The position numbers were made by a program, and so were the translations under genes. 64,000 nucleotides of DNA. Source: Algibacter_G agarivorans. Its GTDB lineage: Bacteria > Bacteroidota > Bacteroidia > Flavobacteriales > Flavobacteriaceae. Each line of letters begins with the position of its first letter. Within the stretch, counting starts at the first letter, position 1. Positions 8,649 to 17,350 of the stretch are shown here, piece after piece. The stretch covers positions 1 through 64,000 of the forward strand of contig NZ_BAABJJ010000038.1 in the NCBI RefSeq assembly GCF_039543245.1, in the 5' to 3' direction. Below the pieces are notes generated by a model. The model was not told the origin of the DNA and searched no databases. It saw nothing but the letters and a program-made list of their open reading frames with translations.

Positions 8649-8813
8649 ATGGAAGCTTTACTTACAAGCAAACAGGTGATGAGATTACTAAATATAAAGA
8701 GTCAAACAACGCTAATTAAATATGAACGAGAAGGTTTAATTAAAATTGAAAGACGATTTGGAAACCAAAAAAGGTATAATGCTAAGTACATACAGAGGTT
8801 TTTAGGTAATTGA
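8649..8813 (+). CDS. Excisionase-like HTH protein, 54 aa
   Basis: MEALLTSKQVMRLLNIKSQT with a following YEREGLIKIERRFGNQKRYN is the compact winged-HTH pattern of the excisionase/MerR-like HTH_17 family. Here LTSKQVMRLLNIKSQTTLIKYE forms the HTH and the RRFGNQKRY turn forms the wing. It lies about 120 bp from the right end of the element, where a recombination directionality factor would act with the integrase at 336. It was called from the sequence directly because of its small size. Confidence 0.7.
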   Translation: MEALLTSKQVMRLLNIKSQTTLIKYEREGLIKIERRFGNQKRYNAKYIQRFLGN

Positions 8814-8819
8814 ATGAAT

Positions 8820-8848
8820 GGAAGGAGGCGATGAGCTTCCTTTTTTTT
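8820..8848 (+). terminator. Terminator after the excisionase-like gene
   Basis: GGAAG (8820-8824) pairs with CTTCC (8836-8840) and is followed by eight T residues. A short but clear intrinsic terminator. Confidence 0.55.
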
Positions 8849-8856
8849 ACACAAAC

Positions 8857-8869
8857 AAAACGCTGTAAA
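8857..8869 (+). repeat. Subterminal direct repeat, right copy
   Basis: AAAACGCTGTAAA is identical to 297-309 and lies 65 bp inside the right attachment repeat. Candidate integrase arm site. Confidence 0.45.
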
Positions 8870-8887
8870 AAACACAGGAGCAACAAA

Positions 8888-8921
8888 AAACCCTTAGTAA
8901 TCATCTGATTATTAAGGGTTT
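8888..8921 (-). terminator. Terminator of tRNA-Phe
   Basis: AAACCCTTA pairs with TAAGGGTTT, with the inner AATCA/TGATT also paired. On the minus strand it is followed by a T-run. It lies 14 bp past the tRNA 3' end and belongs to the integrated element. Confidence 0.6.
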
Positions 8922-8933
8922 ATAAAACTTTAA

Positions 8934-8946
8934 GTGGTACCTCCAG
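8934..8946 (+). repeat. Right attachment-site-like repeat (tRNA-Phe 3' end)
   Basis: GTGGTACCTCCAG covers the acceptor 3' strand of tRNA-Phe and matches 156-168 exactly, marking the right junction of the integrative element. Confidence 0.75.
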
Positions 8947-9007
8947 GAATCGAACCAGGGACACAAGGATTTTCAGTCCTTTGCTCTACCAACTGAGCTA
9001 AGGTACC
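8935..9007 (-). tRNA. tRNA-Phe (GAA)
   Basis: The reverse strand folds as a 73-nt cloverleaf. The acceptor is GGTACCT/AGGTACC with discriminator A, the D-arm GCTC/GAGC, and the anticodon stem AAGGA/TCCTT with loop CTGAAAA giving anticodon GAA. The T-arm is CCTGG-TTCGATT-CCTGG. CCA is not encoded. Its 3' end is the integration target of the element to the left, and the gene remains intact. Confidence 0.93.
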
Positions 9008-9190
9008 TCGCCAAAGCGGTTGCAAATATATATTCATTTTTGTTATTCGCCAAATGAAAGTTGTAAAAAATCATTTTATTCGCTTAATTTTTTTTAAAGT
9101 GTCATTAACTGATTTGTAATTAATAATATAGCTTCAATTGCGACTGTTTATTGTTGCTCATTTTGTAAATTTACAGCTTTTTGAAGGGAG

Positions 9191-9922
9191 ATGAATTTAA
9201 TTATAGATGTTGGTAATTCTTTTGTAAAGCTTGCTGTTTTTAAAGGAAAGAAGCTTAAGTACAAAGAAAAGGTTAAGCTTGACGACGCTTTGGTTAATAT
9301 AAAGGCTTTAAAGAAGAAGTATAATGCTATTGAAAAAACTATTATATCTTCGGTTGGAAAACTAAAGAAAACAGACGTTAAGGCTATCGCTAAATTTTTT
9401 GACGTATTGGTTTTAGATTCTAAAACGAAGTTGCCATTCAAAAACCTATATAAAACACCTGAAACTTTAGGAGTGGATAGAATAGCTTTGGTTTGCAGTG
9501 CTGTTAATCAGTTTCCTCATAAAAACACCCTTATTATAGATGCTGGTACTTGCATAACCTATGATTTTGTAACGTCCGATAATGAATACCTAGGTGGAGC
9601 CATTTCACCAGGTTTACGTATGCGCTATAAATCTTTAAATAATTTAACAGCAAATTTACCGTTATTAGAATCAGAAATACCAAATGACATTATTGGAAAT
9701 TCTACAGATGAATCCATACATTCTGGTGTGGTTAACGGTATTTTAAAAGAAATAGACGGCGTTATAGATACTTATAAACTTAAATATTCAGATTTAACAG
9801 TAATTTTAACAGGAGGTGATGCTAAATTCTTGTCTAAACAATTAAAAAGTAGCATATTTGCCAATTCAAATTTTCTTTTAGAGGGATTGAACTATATTTT
9901 ACAATTTAACACAAACGAATGA
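9191..9922 (+). CDS. coaX: Type III pantothenate kinase
   Basis: Phosphorylates pantothenate, the first step of coenzyme A synthesis, in the cytoplasm. At 243 aa it has the CoaX length. The ASKHA-fold motifs are visible: DVGNSFVKLAVF at the N-terminus (phosphate loop), LGVDRIAL in the middle, DAGTCITYDF (about 118-127) and GGAISPGLRMRYKSL. It starts at ATG 9191 with GGGAG upstream. Its last codons overlap the next gene by 4 bp (ATGA), suggesting a coaX-barrel protein operon. It is the first core gene after the tRNA-Phe insertion. Confidence 0.95.
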   Translation: MNLIIDVGNSFVKLAVFKGKKLKYKEKVKLDDALVNIKALKKKYNAIEKTIISSVGKLKKTDVKAIAKFFDVLVLDSKTKLPFKNLYKTPETLGVDRIALVCSAVNQFPHKNTLIIDAGTCITYDFVTSDNEYLGGAISPGLRMRYKSLNNLTANLPLLESEIPNDIIGNSTDESIHSGVVNGILKEIDGVIDTYKLKYSDLTVILTGGDAKFLSKQLKSSIFANSNFLLEGLNYILQFNTNE

Positions 9923-11223
9923 TAAAAAAACTTGTATTAGTTTTTATTGCAGTATTTGCAATTCACAGTTATGGTCAAGAAGGAACGGCTTCGCCTTATT
10001 CTTTTTATGGTATTGGAAGCCTTAAATTTAAAGGTACTGTAGAGAATAGAAGTATGGGAGGCTTAAGTATTTATACGGATAGTATTCATGTTAATTTACG
10101 CAACCCTGCGTCGTATGCTGGTAATAATTTAGCGCTTTGGGGTGATGAAAGTAGACCTGTTAAATTTACGGTTGGAGGAAGTTATACGAGTACAGATATA
10201 AAAAGTAATTCTAGTGCTGCGAATGCCTCATCTTCAACTTTTGATTATTTAGCGTTATCAATTCCCATGGGTAAATTTGGTTTTGGTTTTGGATTATTGC
10301 CTTACACATCGGTTGGTTATAAGTTAGAATCTTTAAATGGTAGTGGCGATATTGAAAATAGATTTAAAGGCGAAGGCGGACTTAATAAAGTGTTTCTTGG
10401 TTTTGGTTATCAAATAGCAGAAGGGTTGTCAATAGGAGCAGATATACAATATAACTTCGGAAATATTCAAAATAGTACGGTTGAATATCAATATGATGGT
10501 GGTGTGCCTATTCAATACCAATCTCGTGAAAACAATAGATCGGATTTAAGTGGGGTAAATTTAAATATAGGACTATCCTATAAAAAAATGTTAAATGAGA
10601 ATTTAGAACTTGTTTCTGGTATAACATTTACTCCAGAAAGTAGTTTAACATCAAATAATGAAAGGTCTTTTTCAACTATAACAACAAATTCAAGTTCTGG
10701 TCAAGAATTTGAATTGAATACGGTTGATGTCGATTTAGAAGCTATAGGCTTGTTGGAAACCGATTTAGTGTTACCTTCTAAATTTTCAATCGGTGCAGGT
10801 ATTGGTGAACCAAGAAAATGGTTCGTGGGTATTGAATCTGAATATCAAAAAACCAGTAATTTCTCAAATGCATTGTACAGTAGTGGCGCCACAACCTATG
10901 AAGATGCTAGTGCTTTATCAATAGGAGGCTTTTTTATTCCTCAGTATAATTCTTTTTCAAGCTTCTTTAAACGAGCTGTTTATAGAGCAGGTATACGCTT
11001 TGAAAATACAGGCTTAGTAATAAAAAATGAATCAATAAACGAGTTTGGCATATCTTTTGGGTTAGGGTTACCAGTAGGGAATTATTTCTCTAATGCAAAT
11101 TTAGGTTTCGAGATAGGAAAACGCGGAACTACCAATAGCAATTTAATACAAGAGGATTTTGTTAAATTCCAATTAAGTTTATCTTTGAACGACAGATGGT
11201 TCAATAAAAGAAAATATGACTAA
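9919..11223 (+). CDS. Outer-membrane beta-barrel protein
   Basis: The signal peptide MIKKLVLVFIAVFAIHSYGQ is followed by a 410-residue chain of alternating polar and aromatic strands. The start EGTASPYSFYGIGSLKFKGTVENRSMGGLS and RNPASYAG resemble the FadL/porin-like OMPs found downstream of coaX in Flavobacteriia. The C-terminus ends in strands typical of a barrel. It probably forms a channel or uptake barrel; the substrate cannot be told. The 4-bp overlap with coaX and an 18-bp gap to the following TPR gene suggest one operon. Confidence 0.75.
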   Translation: MIKKLVLVFIAVFAIHSYGQEGTASPYSFYGIGSLKFKGTVENRSMGGLSIYTDSIHVNLRNPASYAGNNLALWGDESRPVKFTVGGSYTSTDIKSNSSAANASSSTFDYLALSIPMGKFGFGFGLLPYTSVGYKLESLNGSGDIENRFKGEGGLNKVFLGFGYQIAEGLSIGADIQYNFGNIQNSTVEYQYDGGVPIQYQSRENNRSDLSGVNLNIGLSYKKMLNENLELVSGITFTPESSLTSNNERSFSTITTNSSSGQEFELNTVDVDLEAIGLLETDLVLPSKFSIGAGIGEPRKWFVGIESEYQKTSNFSNALYSSGATTYEDASALSIGGFFIPQYNSFSSFFKRAVYRAGIRFENTGLVIKNESINEFGISFGLGLPVGNYFSNANLGFEIGKRGTTNSNLIQEDFVKFQLSLSLNDRWFNKRKYD

Positions 11224-11241
11224 CAGCATAAAATTATTATC

Positions 11242-12624
11242 ATGAAAACAAAAATTACATTAGTACTATCATTATTATTTATTGGATTAAATTTCGGTTA
11301 TGCACAACAAGATGAAGAGTGCCTGACTAAGCTTTCTATATTCCATGAATATACAAAAGCAAAAAACTTTGATGCCGCTTACGAACCTTGGATGGCAGTA
11401 AGAAATAAATGTCCAAAATTTAATAATGCTATATATGTAGATGGCGAGAAAATCTTAGAGCATAAAATCGATAATGCTACGGGTCCTGATAAAGTAACAT
11501 TTATTAACGATCTTTTAAAGCTTTGGGAACAAAGAGCAGAGCATTTTGCGAGTAAAACACCTAAGGGTGAATATGCAGCTCAAGCATGCCAATTAATGTA
11601 TGATAATAGAAAAGAGTTAGCTAAGACTGATGATGAATTATACGCGTGTTTTGATGCTGCTTATAAATTAGATAAAGATACATTTACAAACCCTAAGAGT
11701 TTATATACCTATTTTTCTTTAATGGTTGATTTGTATGATGCCGGAAAAAAACCAGCTAAAGATTTATTTAATAAATACGATGATATAGTTGAGAAAGTAG
11801 AAGATGAAGTTAAAAACTATTCTATAAAGCTTAATAAAGTTATTGAAAAAGAAGATTCAGGAACTGCTTTAACAAAAAAAGAAGGGCAATATAAAAGATT
11901 TTATGAAAGCTATTTAAAGGCTTATGATCAAATTTCTGGAAGTATTGACCAAAAATTAGGAGACAGAGCAAATTGTGAAAACTTAATTCCTTTATACCAA
12001 AAAGATTTTGAAGAGAATAAAAATAATGCCCTTTGGTTACAAAGAGCAGCTGGTAAAATGTCTGAAAAAGAGTGTACAGACGATCCTTTATTCTTTAAGT
12101 TAGTTAACGCATACCATGAGTTAAGTCCGTCTGCTAATTCAGCTTATTACTTAGGTATCTTAAAAGATAAAGAAGGTAAATCTAATGAGGCTATAGGGTT
12201 TTACAAACAAGCTATTTCATTAGAAACAGACGACTTTAAAAAGTCTAAACTTAATAACAGAATAGGTTTAAAATTAAAAGCAAGAGGGAGTTATGGGCAA
12301 GCTAGAGGTTTCTTTAGAGAGGCTTTAAAGTTAAACCCTTCAAACGGACGTCCATATTTATCAATTGCGGCTATGTATGCTGCTAGTGCAAATAATTGTG
12401 GAGACAGTAACTTTAATAAAAGAGCCGTGTATTGGTTAGCTGCTGATGAAGCTAAAAAAGCAGCTAGAGTAGATCCTACCCAAAAGAGCAACTCCGCAAA
12501 ATCCGTTGCTAATTATATGGCAAAAGCACCTTCAAAAGCAGATATTTTTACCTGTGGTTGTTCTGGTCAGGTCATTAAAATTTCTTGTTGGATTGGAGCA
12601 TCCGTTACAGTGCCAAGCATTTAA
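11242..12624 (+). CDS. Periplasmic tetratricopeptide-repeat protein
   Basis: The signal peptide MKTKITLVLSLLFIGLNFGYAQ leads into an all-helical protein. TPR units are clearest near the C-terminus (SAYYLGILKDKEGKSNEAIGFYKQAI, then a unit with GQARGFFREALKLNPS). The N-terminal part starts with an EYTKAKNFDAAYEPW unit. It is probably a scaffold in the cell envelope. The stop overlaps the ATG of lptC (TAATG), so the two are translationally coupled. The CG-C cluster near the C-terminus (TCGCSGQVIKISC) is notable. Confidence 0.8.
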   Translation: MKTKITLVLSLLFIGLNFGYAQQDEECLTKLSIFHEYTKAKNFDAAYEPWMAVRNKCPKFNNAIYVDGEKILEHKIDNATGPDKVTFINDLLKLWEQRAEHFASKTPKGEYAAQACQLMYDNRKELAKTDDELYACFDAAYKLDKDTFTNPKSLYTYFSLMVDLYDAGKKPAKDLFNKYDDIVEKVEDEVKNYSIKLNKVIEKEDSGTALTKKEGQYKRFYESYLKAYDQISGSIDQKLGDRANCENLIPLYQKDFEENKNNALWLQRAAGKMSEKECTDDPLFFKLVNAYHELSPSANSAYYLGILKDKEGKSNEAIGFYKQAISLETDDFKKSKLNNRIGLKLKARGSYGQARGFFREALKLNPSNGRPYLSIAAMYAASANNCGDSNFNKRAVYWLAADEAKKAARVDPTQKSNSAKSVANYMAKAPSKADIFTCGCSGQVIKISCWIGASVTVPSI

Positions 12625-13178
12625 TGAGAAAACAAATTACATATAATATACTAAACATAGTCACAGTAATTACTGTGACTATGTTTTTTTCATGTAAAGA
12701 CAGTTTTAAGCAAGTTCAGAAAATTGGTATTTCAGAGAACGAACCTATTGGTGAGGACTACAATGTCAATTTGAAATATACAGATTCAGGAAGAGTTACT
12801 GCAAATTTAATAAGTACTAAATCTTTAGATTATTCTAACAGAGATTTTCCGTTTAATGAGTTTGTAGATGGTGTTACGCTGCATGTTTATGACAAAGACA
12901 ATAATAAAAGTACTGTGACTGCGGACTACGCTATTGTTTATAGTAACACAGATTTGATTGAAATGCAAAACAATGTGGTTATTACAACACATGATGATAA
13001 GGTTTTAAAAACAGACCAATTGTTTTATGATAAAAGCAAAGAATGGTTATTCACCAACGAACCTGTTTCTTTTAAAACTGAAACTGATATTATTAACGGT
13101 AATGGTTTTGATTCAAATTCTAAATTCACAAATGCCGAAGTATTAGAAGTAACTGGTATTATTACTCTTGAAGATTAA
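12624..13178 (+). CDS. lptC: LPS export protein LptC family lipoprotein
   Basis: LptC bridges the inner-membrane LPS ABC transporter to the periplasmic bridge. The 184-aa chain begins MRKQITYNILNIVTVITVTM and has a lipobox-like FFSC. It then shows the LptC-type beta-jellyroll, with GRVTANLISTKSLDYSNRD and the TADYAIVY...LIEMQNNVVITTHDD signature. The start at ATG 12624 overlaps the previous stop; a TTG 39 bp upstream would put 13 residues before the signal and is rejected. Confidence 0.85.
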   Translation: MRKQITYNILNIVTVITVTMFFSCKDSFKQVQKIGISENEPIGEDYNVNLKYTDSGRVTANLISTKSLDYSNRDFPFNEFVDGVTLHVYDKDNNKSTVTADYAIVYSNTDLIEMQNNVVITTHDDKVLKTDQLFYDKSKEWLFTNEPVSFKTETDIINGNGFDSNSKFTNAEVLEVTGIITLED

Positions 13179-13303
13179 TTAAACGTCATTGCAAGGCGTT
13201 TTTACAACCTAGCAACTTGCCGAATTTATTCCCTTAAAACAGTAACTTAAATATAATCACCTCTTTCTCAATTTTAAGTATCTTTACACTTTAATTATTT
13301 AAT

Positions 13304-13498
13304 ATGAAATATTCTAAAATTTTTCTATACGCTTATATCGTTTTTGCTGTTTATTTTGCATATACAGCTATCACTAGATATGTAAATACAGGTGTTATTG
13401 ATTATCCTTCAATATTACTTTCGGCTACTGCTATTTTTGTGTTTTTCTTCAGAAAAAACTTTATAAAAAAGTTTGATAATAAAAACAATTCAAAATAA
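13304..13498 (+). CDS. Small two-helix membrane protein
   Basis: A 64-aa protein with two hydrophobic segments (about residues 4-24 and 36-50) and a basic C-terminus (RKNFIKKFDNKNNSK). It ends directly against the ATG of the CNNM gene (TAAATG), so it is probably co-transcribed with it. A TATCTTTA promoter-like box lies at about 13280. Function unknown. Confidence 0.7.
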   Translation: MKYSKIFLYAYIVFAVYFAYTAITRYVNTGVIDYPSILLSATAIFVFFFRKNFIKKFDNKNNSK

Positions 13499-14788
13499 AT
13501 GACCATTTATGTTATCATCATAATTGTATCATTAATTCTTTCGGCCTTTTTCTCAGGTATGGAGATTGCTTACGTATCTTCAAATAAAATTCATATAGAA
13601 ATTGAGAAAAAGCAAGATGGTGTTGTTGCTAAGGCCTTGGGTAAACTTACAGCAAAACCATCGAAATTTATAACCACTATGCTTATTGGCAACAATATAA
13701 CTCTGGTTATTTATGGGTTTTTTATGGGCGATTTGCTAGTAAACTGGTTTCAATCATTGCTGCCAACGTCCTATGGTTTTCTTGATTATGCACTTACCGA
13801 TTTAAGTTTGCTATCTCAAACCATTATATCAACTTTTGTTATTTTAATTACAGCAGAATTTTTACCAAAAGTGTTTTTTCAAATATATTCAAACACTTTG
13901 ATTAAAGCATTGGCTATTCCAGCATATATGTTTTATTTGTTATTTACTTTGATTTCCGATTTTGTAATTTGGATTTCAGATTTTGTACTCAAAGTTTTTT
14001 TCAAAACAGATGGCGACCAAATTCAATTAGCGTTTACAAAAGTGGAACTTGGTAATTATATAAGTGAACAAATGGAGTCCGTTGAAGCGCATGATGATGT
14101 GGATACCGAGATACAGATTTTTCAAAATGCACTAGAATTTTCCGAAGTAAAGGCTCGAGAAGTTATGGTGCCACGTACCGAAATTATAGCGGTGGAAATT
14201 ACCAATTCTGTAAAATCATTAAACACCCTTTTTACAGAAACCGGACGTACCAAAATACTAGTTTATAAGGACACTATTGATGATATTGTAGGTTATGTGC
14301 ATTCTTTTGAATTGTTCAAAAAAAAGAAAGATATTAAATCTATGATAACGCCTGTGGAGTTTGTTCCAGAAACGGTGCTAATAAAAGATGTGCTTAATGT
14401 GCTCATTAAAAAACGAAAGAGTATTGCTGTGGTTTTAGATGAATATGGTGGGACATCAGGCATTATGACTGTTGAAGATATTGTTGAAGAGCTGTTTGGT
14501 GAAATTGAAGATGAACATGATTCAGTAGATTTAATAGAAGAAGCCTTAACAGATGATACCTATAAGTTTTCAGCACGATTAGAAGTAGATTATATTAACG
14601 AAACCTATAAAATTAATCTTCCTGAAAGCGAAAACTTCGAAACTCTTGGGGGACTGATTGTTAACCATACCGAAGAGATTCCTGCCCAAAATGATATTGT
14701 TAAAATTGATACTTTTCAATTTACAATTTTAGAAGTATCTAATACAAAAATTGATATGGTAGAACTTAAAGTGTTAGAAGCAGATTAA
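13499..14788 (+). CDS. CNNM/CBS-domain membrane protein (hemolysin C/CorC-like)
   Basis: A 429-aa protein with the usual three parts. The CNNM transmembrane domain comes first (about 1-185, with the early motif SAFFSGMEIAYVSSN). A CBS-pair follows (about 205-330; VMVPRTEIIAVE and LDEYGGTSGIMTVEDIVEELFG are diagnostic). A C-terminal CorC_HlyC domain completes it. Members act in Mg2+/Co2+ efflux or ion homeostasis. The family includes the gliding protein GldE, but the neighbours here are lptC and ppiD rather than gldD, so I do not assign gldE. Confidence 0.88.
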   Translation: MTIYVIIIIVSLILSAFFSGMEIAYVSSNKIHIEIEKKQDGVVAKALGKLTAKPSKFITTMLIGNNITLVIYGFFMGDLLVNWFQSLLPTSYGFLDYALTDLSLLSQTIISTFVILITAEFLPKVFFQIYSNTLIKALAIPAYMFYLLFTLISDFVIWISDFVLKVFFKTDGDQIQLAFTKVELGNYISEQMESVEAHDDVDTEIQIFQNALEFSEVKAREVMVPRTEIIAVEITNSVKSLNTLFTETGRTKILVYKDTIDDIVGYVHSFELFKKKKDIKSMITPVEFVPETVLIKDVLNVLIKKRKSIAVVLDEYGGTSGIMTVEDIVEELFGEIEDEHDSVDLIEEALTDDTYKFSARLEVDYINETYKINLPESENFETLGGLIVNHTEEIPAQNDIVKIDTFQFTILEVSNTKIDMVELKVLEAD

Positions 14789-15078
14789 TAGCAAGTCGCA
14801 GTTCTCAATAGTAATAATTAGTTGATTTATCGATAGTTTTTAGTAAAAGTTTAGGTTCCGTAATTTAAGTGATTATTGAAAAGAGTTCATCTTAAAATCT
14901 ACAAACTGCTTAACAACATAGAACTCTGCAACAAACAAGATAACAAATAGCAAATAACCCTTTTATTATTGAATTGAAAATGGTATTTTCGCGCACGATA
15001 TTTTTGTCGATTTATTGTAATTGACACCAACTTAACAAGCAAATCCCAATTACGGGTTATTAAAAATTTAATTTACAA

Positions 15079-17208
15079 ATGGCAGTTTTAAATAAGATAA
15101 GACAACGTTCACTATTCTTAATATTAATTATAGCATTAGCGCTATTTTCTTTTGTATTAGCAGATTTGTTTAAAAATAGTGATGCACTTACTTCTAAATC
15201 ACAGAATATAGTAGCAACTATAAACGGTAAGGATATTTCTCGCGAAGACTTTCTTCAAAAAGTAGAAGTGGCACAAAGGCAAATGGGGCCTAGTGCAACT
15301 AATACTCAAGTTATGAATAGAGTATGGGATCAAGAAGTGAGGCAAGCTGTTATGGAAACACAATATGAGGAATTAGGGATTTCTGTTGAAAAAGATCAAA
15401 TGAGAGATTTGCTAAAAACATCTTTGGCTACGAGTCCTGAATTTTTAAACGAAGCTGGATTGTTTGATGAAAATAAACTAAACGAATATATAGCGAATTT
15501 AAAAGAAACATCACCTCAAGGTTTTGAAGGTTGGGTGAATTACGAAAAACAGATAGCTGCAAATGCATTAAGCCAGAACTATTTTAATATGGTTAAAGCA
15601 GGTTTAACAGGTACATTGGCAGAAGGCGAATTAGAGCATAACTTAGAAGGTAATAAAGTAGATATTAAATATGTGCAAGTATCTTATGCTTCAATTCCTG
15701 ACAGTATTGTAGAAGTGTCTAAATCTGATATTTCTAATTATATAAAAGCAAATAAAAAACAATTTAAAGTTGATGCGTCTAGAGATATTCGTTTTGTAGA
15801 GTTTAAAGAAGTAGCTTCTGTTGAAGATGAAAACGCTATTAAAACAGAGCTAGAAACTTATGTTAATGGAAGAGTTGTTGATGAAACGGGAAGAAAAGAT
15901 ACTATTGTAGCATTTTCTAAAGTTAAGAATAACGAAGATTATATTAACTTAACTGCTGCTTCAGATGTAAAGTTCGATAAACGTTTTATCTTTAAATCTA
16001 ACTTGCCAACAGAATTTGCCGATGCTATTTATAATTTGAATGAAGGCGAAGTTTATGGTCCTTATAAAGATAATGGTGCTTTTAAAGTAACCAAAGTAAT
16101 TGCTGTTAAGCAAATTCCTGATTCAGCTAAAGTAAGACACATCTTAATTCCTTTTATAGGTGCTCAAAGTGCTGCTCCAGAAGTTACACAAACGGAAGCA
16201 GAAGCTAAAAAAACAGCTGATAGTTTGTTAACAATATTAAAGTCTAATCGTTCTAAATTTTCAGAATTTGTAACCAATTTTTCTTCAGACCAAGGAAGTG
16301 TAGCTAAAGAAGGACGTTATGATTGGCATCCATACAATACCATGGTGCCTGAGTTTAATGATTTTGAATTTGAAGGTAAAACAGGAGATTTAGGCGTTGT
16401 TAAAACAGCATTTGGATTTCATATTATAGAAGTTGAAGGCCAAAAGAATAAGAAGAAAGCGATTCAAATTGGAACCATATCAAGAAAAATTGAGCCTTCT
16501 GAAGCGACAAGTGATAAAGTATTTAGAGATGCTTCAAACTTTGAAATAAATGCTGGTAAAAGTGATTTTGAAATCATTGCCAAAGAAAATAATTATGTAG
16601 TACGACCAGTAAATGGTATTAAGGTTTTAGATGAAACCATTCCAGGAGTTGGGAATCAAAGACCAATCGTTCGTTGGGCTTTTGAAGAAGATGCTGAGGT
16701 AGGCGATATTAAGCGTTTCAATATTCCCGGAGGTTATGTTATAGGGCAATTAGTTGCAAAACATAAAGAGGGATTAATGTCTGTTGAAGATGCCACTGCT
16801 AAGGTGTTGCCAATTATTAGAAAAGAAAAGAAAGCAAAACTTATTAGAGATAGGGTGTCTGCAACGACTTTGGAAGATGTAGCAGCTGCAGAGAAAACTA
16901 CAGTAAGAACAGCTAATGGCATTACTATGAAAAACCCAACTATTTCAGGAGCAGGAAGAGAGCCTTTGGTTGTTGGTGCTGCCTTTGGATTAAAAGAAGG
17001 AGAAACTTCAAAATTAATTGATGGAGCTAACGGCGTTTACATGATTCAAGTCGTTAAAGAAATACCAGCAGTTGAATTAGAAAACTACCAAGCAGCCGCT
17101 AATAGGGTAGAACAACAAAAATCAAGTGTAGTTAACTCAAAACTATATAACGCTTTAAAAGAAGCCGCAGATATAGAGGATAATAGAGCTAAAACTCAAG
17201 TTCAATAA
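15079..17208 (+). CDS. PpiD-like periplasmic peptidyl-prolyl isomerase
   Basis: A membrane-anchored foldase for outer-membrane protein biogenesis. One N-terminal transmembrane helix (SLFLILIIALALFSFVLADLF, about 11-31) is followed by a SurA-like chaperone domain. A parvulin rotamase domain follows (about 345-455; KVRHILIPF, FSDQGSVAKEGRYDWHPYNTMVPEF, TAFGFHIIEV) and then a second degenerate parvulin-like segment (about 480-680). At 709 aa it is the normal size for Bacteroidota PpiD/SurA_N_3 proteins. A terminator follows at 17232. Confidence 0.9.
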   Translation: MAVLNKIRQRSLFLILIIALALFSFVLADLFKNSDALTSKSQNIVATINGKDISREDFLQKVEVAQRQMGPSATNTQVMNRVWDQEVRQAVMETQYEELGISVEKDQMRDLLKTSLATSPEFLNEAGLFDENKLNEYIANLKETSPQGFEGWVNYEKQIAANALSQNYFNMVKAGLTGTLAEGELEHNLEGNKVDIKYVQVSYASIPDSIVEVSKSDISNYIKANKKQFKVDASRDIRFVEFKEVASVEDENAIKTELETYVNGRVVDETGRKDTIVAFSKVKNNEDYINLTAASDVKFDKRFIFKSNLPTEFADAIYNLNEGEVYGPYKDNGAFKVTKVIAVKQIPDSAKVRHILIPFIGAQSAAPEVTQTEAEAKKTADSLLTILKSNRSKFSEFVTNFSSDQGSVAKEGRYDWHPYNTMVPEFNDFEFEGKTGDLGVVKTAFGFHIIEVEGQKNKKKAIQIGTISRKIEPSEATSDKVFRDASNFEINAGKSDFEIIAKENNYVVRPVNGIKVLDETIPGVGNQRPIVRWAFEEDAEVGDIKRFNIPGGYVIGQLVAKHKEGLMSVEDATAKVLPIIRKEKKAKLIRDRVSATTLEDVAAAEKTTVRTANGITMKNPTISGAGREPLVVGAAFGLKEGETSKLIDGANGVYMIQVVKEIPAVELENYQAAANRVEQQKSSVVNSKLYNALKEAADIEDNRAKTQVQ

Positions 17209-17231
17209 AAGCAAAATTATATTTTAAAATG

Positions 17232-17255
17232 AGCCTCGTTTATCGAGGCTTTTTT
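17232..17255 (+). terminator. Terminator after ppiD-like gene
   Basis: AGCCTCG-TTTAT-CGAGGCT is a perfect 7-bp stem followed by a T-run. Confidence 0.85.
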
Positions 17256-17350
17256 ATATAGTTTAAGCTTATTTTTTTATAAAAACTGTTGATAACTTAA
17301 CTGTAAGTTTTCTATCAAAAAACCTATTTTTGTTTTGACAAAAAGATAAT

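Larger units (their letters stand above)
156..8946. mobile_element. Integrative element in tRNA-Phe, about 8.8 kb
   Basis: The element is bounded by a 13-bp direct repeat of the tRNA-Phe 3' end (156-168 and 8934-8946). A tyrosine integrase lies at the left end and an excisionase-like HTH protein near the right end. A second direct repeat, AAAACGCTGTAAA, lies just inside both ends. The cargo is an RM locus, a possible HUH-Rep-like protein, a serine recombinase and small ORFs. No conjugation genes are visible, so this is a small integrative island rather than a self-transmissible ICE. Boundaries are inferred from the repeats only. Confidence 0.75.

Noticed and set aside
12585..12623. Upstream TTG start for lptC
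   Set aside because: It lies inside the end of the TPR gene and would put 13 residues before the signal; the TAATG overlap at 12624 is typical of coupled genes.
13187..13230. CGTCATTGCAAGGC sequence as a dispersed repeat
   Set aside because: Only a short degenerate match to GTCATTGC-type repeats; no second arm seen.
13499..14788. Naming the CNNM/CBS gene gldE
   Set aside because: Domain content fits, but gldE normally sits with gldD and ssb; here the neighbours are lptC and a ppiD-like gene.
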